A stretch of 33,394 nt of DNA, taken from Halobacillus faecis. Lineage in GTDB: Bacteria > Bacillota > Bacilli > Bacillales > Halobacillaceae. The notes beneath the pieces were generated by a model that searched no databases, had not been told where the DNA came from, and was given only the letters and a program-made list of their open reading frames with translations. Of the stretch, positions 16,664 to 24,321 are shown in pieces (positions within the stretch are counted from its first letter, which is position 1; the number at the start of each line of letters is the position of its first letter). The position numbers and the translations under genes were made by a program. The DNA is taken from contig NZ_BJYD01000030.1 in assembly GCF_007991335.1 (NCBI RefSeq), positions 1 to 33,394 on the forward strand, in the 5' to 3' direction.

Positions 16664-17578
16664 TTGGAAAAGCCTCCAGTTCAACCATATATAATTTTGT
16701 TCATTGGCGTCCTTTCCATTTCCACTTCCGCGATTTTCGTCAAGCTCGCAGGAGATGCGCCAGCTTCGGTCATCGCTTTTTACCGTCTGGCCATTGCCGT
16801 AGGAATTATGGCTCCTTATGTATTATGGAAACATTTCGATGAAATAAAACAAACAAATAAGAAAGATTGGGTGCTTGCGATTTTATCGGGTGTCTTCCTT
16901 GCCTTACATTTTATTTTGTGGTTTGAGTCATTAGGTTATACGACTGTCGCAAGTTCCGTCGTCCTTGTTGCCCTCCAGCCGGTCTTCGCTTTTATGGGGA
17001 CCTACCTCTTTTTCAAAGAGAGGTTCACCATCGGAGCCATTCTAAGCCTTGTCATTACATTGACAGGAAGCGTAATCATCGGGTGGGGTGATTTTCAAAT
17101 CAGCGGCACAGCTTTATTTGGTGATTTACTGGCCCTTCTTGGTGCGATGACCGTTACCGGTTATTTTCTGCTTGGTCAGAACTTACGTAAACGTCAAACC
17201 ATCCTGACCTATACGTTTATTGCTTACGGATTCGCAGCGGCTACACTTCTTCTCTATAACCTGGCGCTGGGGTATCCTTTTACCGGTTACGACGGTGATC
17301 AGTGGCTCATATTTCTAGGTCTTGCGATCATCCCGACCTTCTTCGGTCATACGCTGTTCAACTGGACATTGAAGTGGCTCAGCACATCGACGATATCCAT
17401 GGCTGTACTTGTCGAACCGATCGGGGCTTCTATTTTAGCTTATTGGATTTTGGATGAAGGAATCACTTGGACGCAATGGCTCGGCGGATCCATTGTGATT
17501 TTCGGTCTCATGATGTTCATCTTGAGTACGATGAAAAAAGTAAAACCTAAATTCACTCATGAAACAGACCGTCGATAG
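16664..17578 (+). CDS. EamA/DMT family transporter
   Basis: This 304-aa membrane protein of the drug/metabolite transporter superfamily has about ten predicted helices in two EamA repeats. Visible features include AIFVKLAGDAPASVIAFYRL near the first repeat, GALLS-like turns, and the conserved ending of repeat two (STISMAVLVEPIGASILAYWILDEGITW). Members export amino acids or other metabolites; the substrate here cannot be told. The TTG start (EKPPVQPY follows) has GGAGG 6-7 bases upstream. It is divergent from cshA and followed by degV. Confidence 0.9.
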   Translation: MEKPPVQPYIILFIGVLSISTSAIFVKLAGDAPASVIAFYRLAIAVGIMAPYVLWKHFDEIKQTNKKDWVLAILSGVFLALHFILWFESLGYTTVASSVVLVALQPVFAFMGTYLFFKERFTIGAILSLVITLTGSVIIGWGDFQISGTALFGDLLALLGAMTVTGYFLLGQNLRKRQTILTYTFIAYGFAAATLLLYNLALGYPFTGYDGDQWLIFLGLAIIPTFFGHTLFNWTLKWLSTSTISMAVLVEPIGASILAYWILDEGITWTQWLGGSIVIFGLMMFILSTMKKVKPKFTHETDRR

Positions 17579-17589
17579 ACCGCTAAGTT

Positions 17590-17598
17590 TGATATAAT
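17590..17598 (+). promoter_or_regulatory. extended -10 promoter of degV
   Basis: The plus strand reads TGATATAAT, a TGn extension with a perfect TATAAT, 61 bases before the start codon. No matching -35 is present. Confidence 0.55.
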
Positions 17599-17658
17599 AC
17601 GTAATAAGCAGGGGAACACCCCTATTAGAACGATGAATATAAGAGAGCAGGTGAAGGA

Positions 17659-18516
17659 ATGACGATACAACTGATCATAGATGGAGGCGGCGATCTGCCT
17701 CTTGGAATGATGGAAAAACACAGCATCCACTATGTCCCGTTAAACTTACATTTCGGGGACGAACACTATAAGACAGGTGAAACGATTGATTTGCCGACGT
17801 TTTACGAAAAATTAAAGGAGTCCGAGGAACTCCCTCGTTCTTCTTCTCCAAGCCCGAATGATTTCTATGAAAAATATAAACAGATCGACGCAGAGGACGA
17901 AATTCTTGTGCTTGCTCTTACTCAAGGGCTGAGCAGCACATACGAGAGTGCTGTCATGGGCAAGGACATGCTCCTTGAGGAGGAACCCAATCGTAAAATT
18001 GCTGTCCTCAACACAAAAACAGCTTCCTGTGGCATCGCCTTGCTCGTTCATGAAGCAACGGCACGCATGGAAGAAGGGTACAACTTCGAACAGCTCGTCT
18101 CCCATATGGAAGAACGCATTGAGAAAACTACGACGCTCTTTATTTTGAAAACGCTAGAGAATGTCATCAAGGGCGGACGACTCGACAAAGTCAAAGGGGC
18201 CATCGCCAAGACCTTGAATATCAAACTTCTCATGAAAGCGAGCGATGAGGAAGGCTCAGTGGAAGTTACAGAAAAAGTACGAGGCAACAAGAAATCCTTG
18301 CGCCGCTTCGTTGAGCAGATCGGTGAGTATGCATCCAACTTGGAAGACCGCGTCATTGCGATGTCTCATTGCAACGATGAGGAACGAGGAAAGAAAGTAC
18401 TGGATTCAATTAAAGAACGTTACAACTTTAAAGACTCTCTCTTCATGGAGACAGGACCACTCATTTCCACTTATGCAGGAGAAGGCGGACTCGTCATCGC
18501 ATTCTTTAAAGACTAA
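17659..18516 (+). CDS. DegV family fatty-acid-binding protein
   Basis: This 285-aa cytosolic protein has the DegV two-domain fold. Visible features are an N-terminal strand and DxGGDLP motif, the central TQGLSSTYESA ligand-binding stretch (about 87-97), NTKTASCGIALLV, LENVIKGGRLDKVKGAIA, and a C-terminal TGPLISTYAGEGGLVIAF. Relatives (FakB in Staphylococcus) present fatty acids to the kinase FakA. No FakA gene is in this window. The first motif reads DGGGDLP rather than the usual DSTADLP, a mild departure. AGGTGAAGG precedes the ATG. Confidence 0.9.
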   Translation: MTIQLIIDGGGDLPLGMMEKHSIHYVPLNLHFGDEHYKTGETIDLPTFYEKLKESEELPRSSSPSPNDFYEKYKQIDAEDEILVLALTQGLSSTYESAVMGKDMLLEEEPNRKIAVLNTKTASCGIALLVHEATARMEEGYNFEQLVSHMEERIEKTTTLFILKTLENVIKGGRLDKVKGAIAKTLNIKLLMKASDEEGSVEVTEKVRGNKKSLRRFVEQIGEYASNLEDRVIAMSHCNDEERGKKVLDSIKERYNFKDSLFMETGPLISTYAGEGGLVIAFFKD

Positions 18517-18554
18517 AAAAACGTCAGAGGTTTTTTACCTCTGACGTTTTTCTT
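18514..18554. terminator. bidirectional terminator between degV and the MFS gene
   Basis: AAAAAACGTCAGAGGT and ACCTCTGACGTTTTT form a perfect hairpin with T runs on both strands, at the junction of two convergent genes. Confidence 0.95.
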
Positions 18555-19827
18555 ATCCGTGATATTCCTCATATTTTGGTTGAGGTGACAATAACGCAAG
18601 AACACCTGCGGTCACCGGGAAGAGAATCGTCAGCAGGATGACTTCCTCATACCCCCCCAGCCAGTCAAAAAACAAACCGAACGGCAGCGGACCAAGAGCT
18701 GAACCCACGACCATAACCGTTTGCGCAAGACCTTTGATACTACCAAGGTGCTCCCGCCCAAAATAATTCGGCCAGACAATATTTAACACGATCCGCTCAA
18801 AGCCATTAACAAAGCCCCAGAATATACCGAAAGCAACCGCCATCCACCATGAATTGGTGAACAAAAGGATGACAAGGGTAAATATGTGACCAAAAAACGT
18901 AATAGCTAAAATATAGTGCACCTTGAAACGGTCAACCAGATAACCGCTGACGAAAGTAACCGGAAACCCGACGACGGCCATCAAGGTGAGTACCATCGCC
19001 GCCACCCCTGTATCAAGTCCCCTCAGATCCATGATCGACACCATGTGGAAGGTAATCGCTGTATTTACGAGGGCCGGGACAATGACACAGAACAAAATAA
19101 ACCAAAAAGCTCTCGTTGCCATAGCTTCTTTCAACGTCCAACTTTTTTCATTGACCTCAACGTTCGGATTTTTCAGGTCTTCTCCTTTGACCGGTTTCGG
19201 TGTCCCGTCCGGCACTTCCCCAATGTGCTCAGGTTTGTTACGGACGAAGAAGAAGGCCGATGGAACAAAAAGAATCAACAGCGCGGCTCCCCAAAGCCCC
19301 CACGTCATCCTCCAGCCGAACGATTCAATCAACCATGTGTTCAGCGGCGGCAACAGGGCTGAACTGGCAAATCCACCGATCGCCATAATGCTTAGTGCTC
19401 GCCCCCTTTTCCTTATGAACCATTGCGGCACAAGTGTGTTCGGAATCAACGTCATTGACCCCTGCCCGAATAAACGAATCATAAAAAAGCCGAAAAACAT
19501 CATCATCGGCCCGAGAAGAAAAGCATTCCAAAACAAAGCTAAAGCTAAACATGATCCTATAGCAACCATCATCGCCCGCTGTCCGAAACGATCGATGAGG
19601 CGTCCCATCATAAACAACGTAATACCCGCTAACAATGTAGCCGCTGAATAAATACCAGAAACCAACGACCGTGAATACTCAAAATCTTCTATGTAATAAT
19701 CGATAAAAATAGATATGGAATAGGTTTGACCAGGTCCTGAAAAGAACACGCTCAAACCGGCAATCATCACAACAACCCATCCATAGTAGAAAGGTGTCTG
19801 GATGGGTTGTCCACGGTTATTATTCAT
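18553..19827 (-). CDS. MFS transporter, oxalate/monocarboxylate-type
   Basis: This 424-aa major facilitator protein has about 12 helices. The loop 2-3 motif is GRLIDRFGQRAMM, and a related YLVDRFKVHYI lies in the second half. A hydrophilic central loop (about 195-225) separates the halves. The N-terminal FYYGWVVVMIAGLSVFFSGPGQTYSISIF resembles the OxlT/monocarboxylate group, so an organic anion is a reasonable guess but is not proven. GGGGGAAGAG precedes the ATG. It starts 14 bases after the hydrolase gene, so the two are probably co-transcribed. Confidence 0.88.
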   Translation of the reverse strand: MNNNRGQPIQTPFYYGWVVVMIAGLSVFFSGPGQTYSISIFIDYYIEDFEYSRSLVSGIYSAATLLAGITLFMMGRLIDRFGQRAMMVAIGSCLALALFWNAFLLGPMMMFFGFFMIRLFGQGSMTLIPNTLVPQWFIRKRGRALSIMAIGGFASSALLPPLNTWLIESFGWRMTWGLWGAALLILFVPSAFFFVRNKPEHIGEVPDGTPKPVKGEDLKNPNVEVNEKSWTLKEAMATRAFWFILFCVIVPALVNTAITFHMVSIMDLRGLDTGVAAMVLTLMAVVGFPVTFVSGYLVDRFKVHYILAITFFGHIFTLVILLFTNSWWMAVAFGIFWGFVNGFERIVLNIVWPNYFGREHLGSIKGLAQTVMVVGSALGPLPFGLFFDWLGGYEEVILLTILFPVTAGVLALLSPQPKYEEYHG

Positions 19828-19841
19828 GGTTTCTCTTCCCC

Positions 19842-20534
19842 CTATGGTTGACTCACAAAATCCATCACTTTATCAAACAATTCGTCGCTGTCCTCCCCAT
19901 GACAGATCAAGTGCTTCGACTTTTTCAAGAAAATAACCTCTTTTTCTTCTGAGGGAATTTCTTCTTCCAAATACAAAGCCGCTTTTTTTGGCACCATGCC
20001 ATCCAACTCGCCTTGGATGATCAGCACAGGACAGCGGACCTGATGCAAATAAGGCCTTGTAAATTGCACACATTTCATAAATTCGAATGTAGAAAAGAGA
20101 TACGTATCCTTCATTTTTTTCTGATACCTGAGAAAAAGCTCATTATCGGCAAGCACACCATTCCATGCATCCGCAACCATTCCAAGAATATCTTTATACA
20201 TCTGCGGAAGACTGACATATTTCCCTGCCGCCGATAAAAGGACCAAACGGCTTAGATGATACTTTGCAGTCAAGTAGGCAGCAATCATTCCGCCCATGGA
20301 AAAACCAATGATGTAAATGGTGTCGTGTCTTTTCATGAGGTCCAGCAGAGCGAGCTCTGCTGTAGCAATCCATTCTTGATAATAGTGCCCTTCAAGATCC
20401 AAGGCCTCCCCGTGTCCCGGAAGCGTAGGATTGGCAATTTCCCAATCCGTTCGTGCTTCCAGAAAATCAACGAGGGGCTGGACTTCATCCGGGCTTCCTG
20501 TGTACCCGTGAATACATAAACACCCGATACTCAT
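19842..20534 (-). CDS. alpha/beta hydrolase, carboxylesterase/monoacylglycerol lipase type
   Basis: This 230-aa alpha/beta hydrolase has an oxyanion-hole motif (CIHGYTGSP, residues 7-15), the nucleophile Ser79 in GFSMGG, a likely acid Asp in IQGELDGMVP and His in KKSKHLICHGED. Size and motifs resemble Est30-like carboxylesterases of Bacillaceae. The natural substrate is unknown. An extension to 20600 is open, but GGAGG lies 9 bases before ATG 20534 and the shorter form starts directly with the first beta strand. The MFS gene follows closely, so a product or substrate link is possible. Confidence 0.88.
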   Translation of the reverse strand: MSIGCLCIHGYTGSPDEVQPLVDFLEARTDWEIANPTLPGHGEALDLEGHYYQEWIATAELALLDLMKRHDTIYIIGFSMGGMIAAYLTAKYHLSRLVLLSAAGKYVSLPQMYKDILGMVADAWNGVLADNELFLRYQKKMKDTYLFSTFEFMKCVQFTRPYLHQVRCPVLIIQGELDGMVPKKAALYLEEEIPSEEKEVIFLKKSKHLICHGEDSDELFDKVMDFVSQP

Positions 20535-20577
20535 GTTCCTACGCCTCCACCCGATCTTATATTTCGTTATGCGAAAC

Positions 20578-20586
20578 ATTATAACA
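20578..20586 (-). promoter_or_regulatory. possible extended -10 promoter of the hydrolase-MFS pair
   Basis: The minus strand reads TGTTATAAT, an extended -10 with a perfect hexamer about 45 bases before the start. No good -35 was found. Confidence 0.45.
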
Positions 20587-20751
20587 CAATCAATTTCCAC
20601 TTTTATCCCAGTAAACTTTATGATCTAGACCTAGTACTCTTTTTACACTTATTCAGAGAACGCCTCAAAAAAGGAAGGTTTCCAGGAATCAAAACAGTAG
20701 TTTCCATGTCCCCTTTGGTACGCATTTACTCAGGAATAGGAAAACCTCGTT

Positions 20752-20785
20752 TAAAGAAAATGCGCGCTAAATGAATAGCGCGCGG
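20752..20785 (-). terminator. terminator of the yppG-like gene
   Basis: GCGCGCTA and TAGCGCGC pair around a 6-base loop, and the minus-strand side continues ATTTTCTTT. It lies directly after the stop codon. Confidence 0.8.
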
Positions 20786-20786
20786 T

Positions 20787-21173
20787 TTACTTGATTCCTT
20801 TAACGAATGTACCGATCCCTTTAACAATTGGACTGACATCCTTTACGGTCTTTACGACTTGACCCGTGGTCGACATCATTTTATCGAAATCGATCTGGCC
20901 GTCTTCTTTTTGAAAATAACTCATGACACCTTTGGACATGTTCCCAACATTAAATGAAGAATTCTGATTCCCGGTCTCAGTATAACCTGTATAGTCGTAA
21001 CTATTCACGTAGGGATTCTGAAAACCATACACCGCTTGGTTGTACGGAGCATAACCCCAAACGTTCCCTTGATTATTGGGTATTTGCTGATAATTCATCT
21101 GATCGTAAGGAAGACTGGTTGGATAACGGTACCAGCCATTATTGTAATAATAGTAAGGATTATATGGGTACAT
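20787..21173 (-). CDS. YppG-like spore coat protein
   Basis: This 128-aa protein has two parts. The first (about 1-75) is low in complexity and rich in Tyr, Asn, Pro and Gln (MYPYNPYYYYNNGWYRYP), as in many coat proteins. The C-terminal 50 residues (GVMSYFQKEDGQIDFDKMM, then SPIVKGIGTFVKG) match the YppG family as I know it. B. subtilis YppG is a coat-associated sporulation protein. AGGTGG precedes the ATG. A CATACGTTA sequence upstream resembles a SigE/SigK -10 but lies too close to the start to be used with confidence. No neighbour suggests a further role. Confidence 0.8.
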   Translation of the reverse strand: MYPYNPYYYYNNGWYRYPTSLPYDQMNYQQIPNNQGNVWGYAPYNQAVYGFQNPYVNSYDYTGYTETGNQNSSFNVGNMSKGVMSYFQKEDGQIDFDKMMSTTGQVVKTVKDVSPIVKGIGTFVKGIK

Positions 21174-21271
21174 GAATGTTCCACCTTTAACGTATGATAC
21201 TTCAGCCTATGAAAAAGCACATGAAAAAGTGAAACGAAAGCGAGGGATCCCTCACTTATTGATGCTTTTGG

Positions 21272-21302
21272 ACAAAAAAAACAAGTGATGATCATCACTT
21301 GT
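21272..21302 (-). terminator. terminator of the glutaredoxin-like gene
   Basis: ACAAGTGAT and ATCACTTGT pair around GATC, a perfect 22-base palindrome, followed by eight T on the minus strand. Confidence 0.85.
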
Positions 21303-21311
21303 CGAAACCAT

Positions 21312-21593
21312 TTAGGAAAAGTTCATGGAGTCAGTCCTAATATACTGAGGGTTTTCTTTTATTCTCAGCTTTTGTTTCATTTTACGTTCTTGATAACCGA
21401 GAATCTTTTCTCCATCTATAAATACAGCGGGTGTACCGTAAATGTTGTTTCTTTGTAGTTCTCTGAAATGGTCACGGTTTTCTGATACATTCCGCTCTTC
21501 ATAATCAACTTCCCAATCTTCCAATGTTCCTAGTACTTTCTCACAATAGTGACAGTTCCGACTGGTGTACACGATCACTTCCGGGTTACCCAA
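21312..21593 (-). CDS. glutaredoxin-like thiol-disulfide protein
   Basis: This protein of about 93 aa has a thioredoxin fold: VIVYTSRNCHYC with the CxxC pair Cys14/Cys17, the cis-proline motif GTPAVFIDGEKILGY, and a typical spacing between them. It is likely a small redox carrier of the NrdH/glutaredoxin type, but the sequence does not tell its partner. The frame is open to a TTG at 21620. GGAGG lies 7 bases before TTG 21593, which starts just before the first beta strand, so that start is chosen. The last 15 or so residues are a family-atypical tail. Confidence 0.85.
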   Translation of the reverse strand: MGNPEVIVYTSRNCHYCEKVLGTLEDWEVDYEERNVSENRDHFRELQRNNIYGTPAVFIDGEKILGYQERKMKQKLRIKENPQYIRTDSMNFS

Positions 21594-21747
21594 AGCTCCC
21601 CCTCCTTGTGTCTTTTGCAATTCTGCCTAGAAATTTTATACCCGTTTTCACAACGGCTAAACCTATTTCCTCATTAAAATCCGCTCATTTTTCGTCACCT
21701 TTCTGTCATTTTCATCACATCCTTTTTACATAAACGCTCTCTATTCT

Positions 21748-21865
21748 TGAAGACTCAGTTTCGAGACATTTGTTTAGTGGATAGGGGCGGAGGGGAATGA
21801 CTCGCTTTCCGCGGGAGTCTCGCCATTCTCCTCCGCCCCCTTGCCATGGAAGATTCTCGAAACCA
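21748..21865. repeat. palindromic intergenic repeat element, copy 2
   Basis: The outer arms GTTTCGAGA (21758-21766) and TCTCGAAAC (21855-21863) are inverted. The inner arms GGGGCGGAGGGGAATG (21784-21799) and CATTCTCCTCCGCCCC (21824-21839) match 15 of 16, and GACTC/GAGTC continue in the loop. The left end TTGAAGACTCAGTTTCGAGA is nearly identical to copy 1 and to the copy at 33313. Confidence 0.8.
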
Positions 21866-22010
21866 CTACCAAAAGGTCATCTCGTATAATTATGGGACAC
21901 CTCCATAACACTTAAAAGCTTTATCCAGAAGGCTTTATACCTCTAACAGCTGGATAGTGGAAGGCCTTCCAACTTGGTACGAGGGTTGGTTTCTCCCTTA
22001 CATCGATAAG

Positions 22011-22320
22011 AGTGCTTGGGAAGCTGCGAGACTCCCGTGGGAGAAAGGAGATCGGCGAGATTCCGCAGGGCTTTAGCCCGAGGAAGCTTGCCACTCCCCC
22101 ACAGGAAAGTGTTCAAATGCGGAATCGCCCTGGTAGACACGACTGGCATAAGCAGAACAGCAACGGAATGTGCTCTTTCATTCCTTTGCTGTTCTGCTTA
22201 TGACGCGAGTGTCTGGGCGATGGAGCTGGACGAGTAGCTTCCCAGCCACCCCTGACGCCCAACAAGGCAACGAAACCCGGAAACCTCCCGAAATTAAGTC
22301 TTCCACAATCGTGCCATAAA
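22011..22320. repeat. large nested inverted-repeat element
   Basis: Arms TGGGAAGCT (22017-22025) and AGCTTCCCA (22236-22244) enclose smaller hairpins (CTCCC/GGGAG at 22030-22041, GGGC/GCCC near 22067-22078). They also enclose a long hairpin at 22124-22221. In that hairpin CATAAGCAGAACAGCAA pairs perfectly with its complement, then GGAATG/CATTCC, with outer AGACAC/GTGTCT and ATCGCCC/GGGCGAT. The right end (CCCGAAATTAAGTC, then CAATCGTGCCATA) matches copy 1. Read in reverse complement, it matches the start of the element at 33313 over about 80 bases. Confidence 0.75.
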
Positions 22321-22334
22321 CTTTAATAAACGAT

Positions 22335-22372
22335 TAAAAAAGAAGGAGCGCGGGGCTCCTTCTTTTTTATAG
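22335..22372 (-). terminator. terminator of the YhfK-like gene
   Basis: AAAAAAGAAGGAG and CTCCTTCTTTTTT pair around a GC-rich loop. The minus side ends in TTTTTTAAT. It overlaps the stop codon. Confidence 0.93.
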
Positions 22373-22987
22373 TTCTTCAATTGGTGTTTCACCACTGATG
22401 AGATCGTAGCTTTGGTGAATGGAATCTTCCTCAGAAAGAAGATGGACAAGTGTGGCGGCCACATCTTCTCGCGGAATTTCTCCATGTTCTGTACGCTCTT
22501 GCAGTGTCACCTTACCTGTGCCTGCATCATTAGTCAGACTGCCGGGACGGACGATGGTGTAATCCAAGTCAGTACTTTTCAAATATTCATCCGCTCTGCG
22601 CTTGGCATAAAGATAAAATTTGAAGTCGTCAGGCGCTTCTTCTGCGCGGTCTGCTCCGATGGAACTCAACATCATGTACCGCTGCACCCCATTGGCTCCG
22701 GCGTGTTCCGCCGCTTTGATCGCCCCTTCCTGATCGATGACGATCGTCATGTCTGCACCCGTATCAGGGCCGGAACCTGCTGCGAAGATGACGGCATCCA
22801 TTCCTTTGAAAGCATGTTCAAAGTCTCTCATCAGGTCTGCATGTATAGCTTCTACGCCTTTTTCTTCAAATTGTGGGATTTGATCCCTCTTACGGACCAT
22901 CGCATAGGGAGTGTGTTCCGTTTCTACGAGTTTATCGACAATATGTTTTCCTACTTTTCCATTGGCTCCAATAACGAGAACTTTCAT
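22367..22987 (-). CDS. YhfK-like NAD(P)-binding oxidoreductase
   Basis: This 206-aa atypical SDR-fold protein has the nucleotide-binding motif GANGKVGK (residues 7-14). AVIFAAGSG and YTIVRPGSLTNDAGTG follow, and IPREDVAATLVHLL comes near the C terminus. These match B. subtilis YhfK and similar NmrA/HSCARG-like proteins. The usual YxxxK is represented by YLYAKRRADEYL. The substrate is unknown. As I recall, YhfK belongs to the general stress regulon, and a possible SigB promoter lies upstream here. GGGAGG precedes the ATG. It is divergent from the next SDR. Confidence 0.88.
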   Translation of the reverse strand: MKVLVIGANGKVGKHIVDKLVETEHTPYAMVRKRDQIPQFEEKGVEAIHADLMRDFEHAFKGMDAVIFAAGSGPDTGADMTIVIDQEGAIKAAEHAGANGVQRYMMLSSIGADRAEEAPDDFKFYLYAKRRADEYLKSTDLDYTIVRPGSLTNDAGTGKVTLQERTEHGEIPREDVAATLVHLLSEEDSIHQSYDLISGETPIEEL

Positions 22988-23029
22988 TTAATCATAACCT
23001 CCCAAAAAATCTGTGTAACTACTCCTTAC

Positions 23030-23054
23030 TTTCCCCTCCTTTGTCACAATAAAC
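23030..23054 (-). promoter_or_regulatory. possible SigB promoter of the YhfK-like gene
   Basis: The minus strand reads GTTTAT, 13 bases, then GGGAAA. The -35 matches 5/6 and the -10 4/6. The spacing fits SigB. The distance to the start codon is about 45 bases. Confidence 0.35.
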
Positions 23055-23132
23055 AAGTGAATAGGCAAAAGAAGGAAGTTCAATGAGCAATCACGAAAAG
23101 ATAAACAAACGGATCACGGAGGCGATTTAGTT

Positions 23133-24230
23133 ATGTCCAACACGTATTTGTTTACTGGTTTTCCAGGATATCTAGCTACAGCCTTGATTGAAGAACTTTT
23201 TAGCAACAGGAATTCCATAGAGAAAATCTATCTGCTTCACCTTCCCTCTATGGAAAAGCAAGCAACAAAGCAGATAGAAACATGGCAAGAAGCCCAAAAG
23301 GTAAATACAAGGAAAATTGAACTCGTCCAAGGGGACATTACTCAGGGAGGGTTGGGACTCCCGTCTGCAACATCCCTGCAATTGGCACAAGAAGTAACCC
23401 ACGTCTTCCACCTTGCTGCTCTTTATGATTTGGCCGTCCCTCTCATGCCGGCATGGAAAGTCAACGTCCAAGGAACAAGAGAAGTGAATCGATGGCTTTC
23501 CCAATGTCTTCATTTGGAACGTTATATTTATTTCAGCACCGCCTATGTTTCAGGAAAACGGGAAGGAATTGTATACGAAACGGACCTCAACCATGGAAAA
23601 GGTTTTAAAAATCATTATGAATACACCAAACATGAGGCAGAAAACCTCGTTCATCGAATGTGTAAAGAGATCCCGACAACCATTATCCGCCCGGGCATCG
23701 TAGTCGGTCATACTAAATCGGGTGCAACCGCAAAATTCGACGGCCCTTATTTTATCTTGAATTTAGTAGAGGCCTTAAGAAGTCTTCCGGTTCTTCCTTA
23801 TTTCGGAAAAGGAACTGCCCGGGTCAACCTGGTGCCTCAGGATTATGTGATCCAAGCGACAAACTACCTTGCCCATCATCCTGCAAGCAGCGGAAAGACA
23901 TATCATCTCACAGACCCCAATCCTTACACTGCCAAAGAAATTTATGAGCAGCTTAGTTATGTGTATGCGCACAAACACCCTCGTTTCTCCTTACCGTTGG
24001 GGCTCGCCAACCAATCATTGAAGGTTCGTCCATTACGAAAAGTTTTAGGTATTCAAAGGGAAGCTCTTGATTACTTCCTCTGTAGTGCAGACTATGACAA
24101 CCGCCAGGCAGATATGGATTTGGCTGCCTCAAACATCTTTTGTCCTGACTTTTTCTCCTACACCGACGCCCTTGTCGACTATTACCGAGAGAAAAGGGAT
24201 GATCCATCTAAACACGTCTCCATTTTTTAA
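23133..24230 (+). CDS. SDR family / thioester-reductase-like NAD(P)-dependent protein
   Basis: This 365-aa extended SDR protein resembles the NAD-binding domain of fatty acyl reductases and thioester reductases (NAD_binding_4). Motifs are TGFPGYLATALIEEL (cofactor binding, residues 8-22), HVFHLAALYDLAVP, YFSTAYVSGKREG and the catalytic YEYTKHEAE. TTIIRPGIVVGHTKSG follows. The C-terminal half is substrate-binding and ends in a short helical tail. Extended SDRs of this kind reduce acyl thioesters or modify nucleotide sugars and lipids. The substrate cannot be read from the sequence, and no carrier protein or ligase gene is adjacent. GGAGG lies about 10 bases before the ATG. Confidence 0.82.
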   Translation: MSNTYLFTGFPGYLATALIEELFSNRNSIEKIYLLHLPSMEKQATKQIETWQEAQKVNTRKIELVQGDITQGGLGLPSATSLQLAQEVTHVFHLAALYDLAVPLMPAWKVNVQGTREVNRWLSQCLHLERYIYFSTAYVSGKREGIVYETDLNHGKGFKNHYEYTKHEAENLVHRMCKEIPTTIIRPGIVVGHTKSGATAKFDGPYFILNLVEALRSLPVLPYFGKGTARVNLVPQDYVIQATNYLAHHPASSGKTYHLTDPNPYTAKEIYEQLSYVYAHKHPRFSLPLGLANQSLKVRPLRKVLGIQREALDYFLCSADYDNRQADMDLAASNIFCPDFFSYTDALVDYYREKRDDPSKHVSIF

Positions 24231-24266
24231 ATGGGTCCATGATCATTCATGCTGGTGACAAACAAC

Positions 24267-24307
24267 AAAAAGGGTAGGAAACGTGTATGTTTCCTACCCT
24301 TTTCTTA
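24267..24307. terminator. bidirectional terminator between the SDR and ABC-F genes
   Basis: AAAAGGGTAGGAAAC and GTTTCCTACCCTTTT form a perfect 15-bp hairpin between convergent genes. Confidence 0.95.
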
Positions 24308-24321
24308 GAGTGTACCGATGA

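Larger units (their letters stand above)
21594..22366. other. 773-bp gene-free stretch holding repeat elements
   Basis: This stretch contains intergenic element copy 2 (21748-21865), a spacer with short palindromes such as GGAAGGCCTTCC (21959-21970), a large nested hairpin element (22011-22320) and the terminator of the YhfK-like gene. Open frames across it are formed by the repeats and lack ribosome binding sites. No protein gene, tRNA or riboswitch class was recognised. Confidence 0.7.

Noticed and set aside
17632-17661. 9-codon ORF overlapping the degV start by ATGA
   Set aside because: It has no ribosome binding site of its own and simply contains that of degV.
18986-19651. 221-codon open frame on the plus strand
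   Set aside because: It lies entirely opposite the MFS gene, has no ribosome binding site, and its translation is rich in Arg, Pro, Ser and Asn without any family pattern.
21188-21196. CATACGTTA resembling a SigK/SigE -10 before the yppG-like gene
   Set aside because: Transcription would start inside or after the ribosome binding site, and no matching -35 was found.
22412-23086. 224-codon open frame opposite the YhfK-like gene
   Set aside because: It is antisense to a conserved gene, has no ribosome binding site and no recognisable domain.
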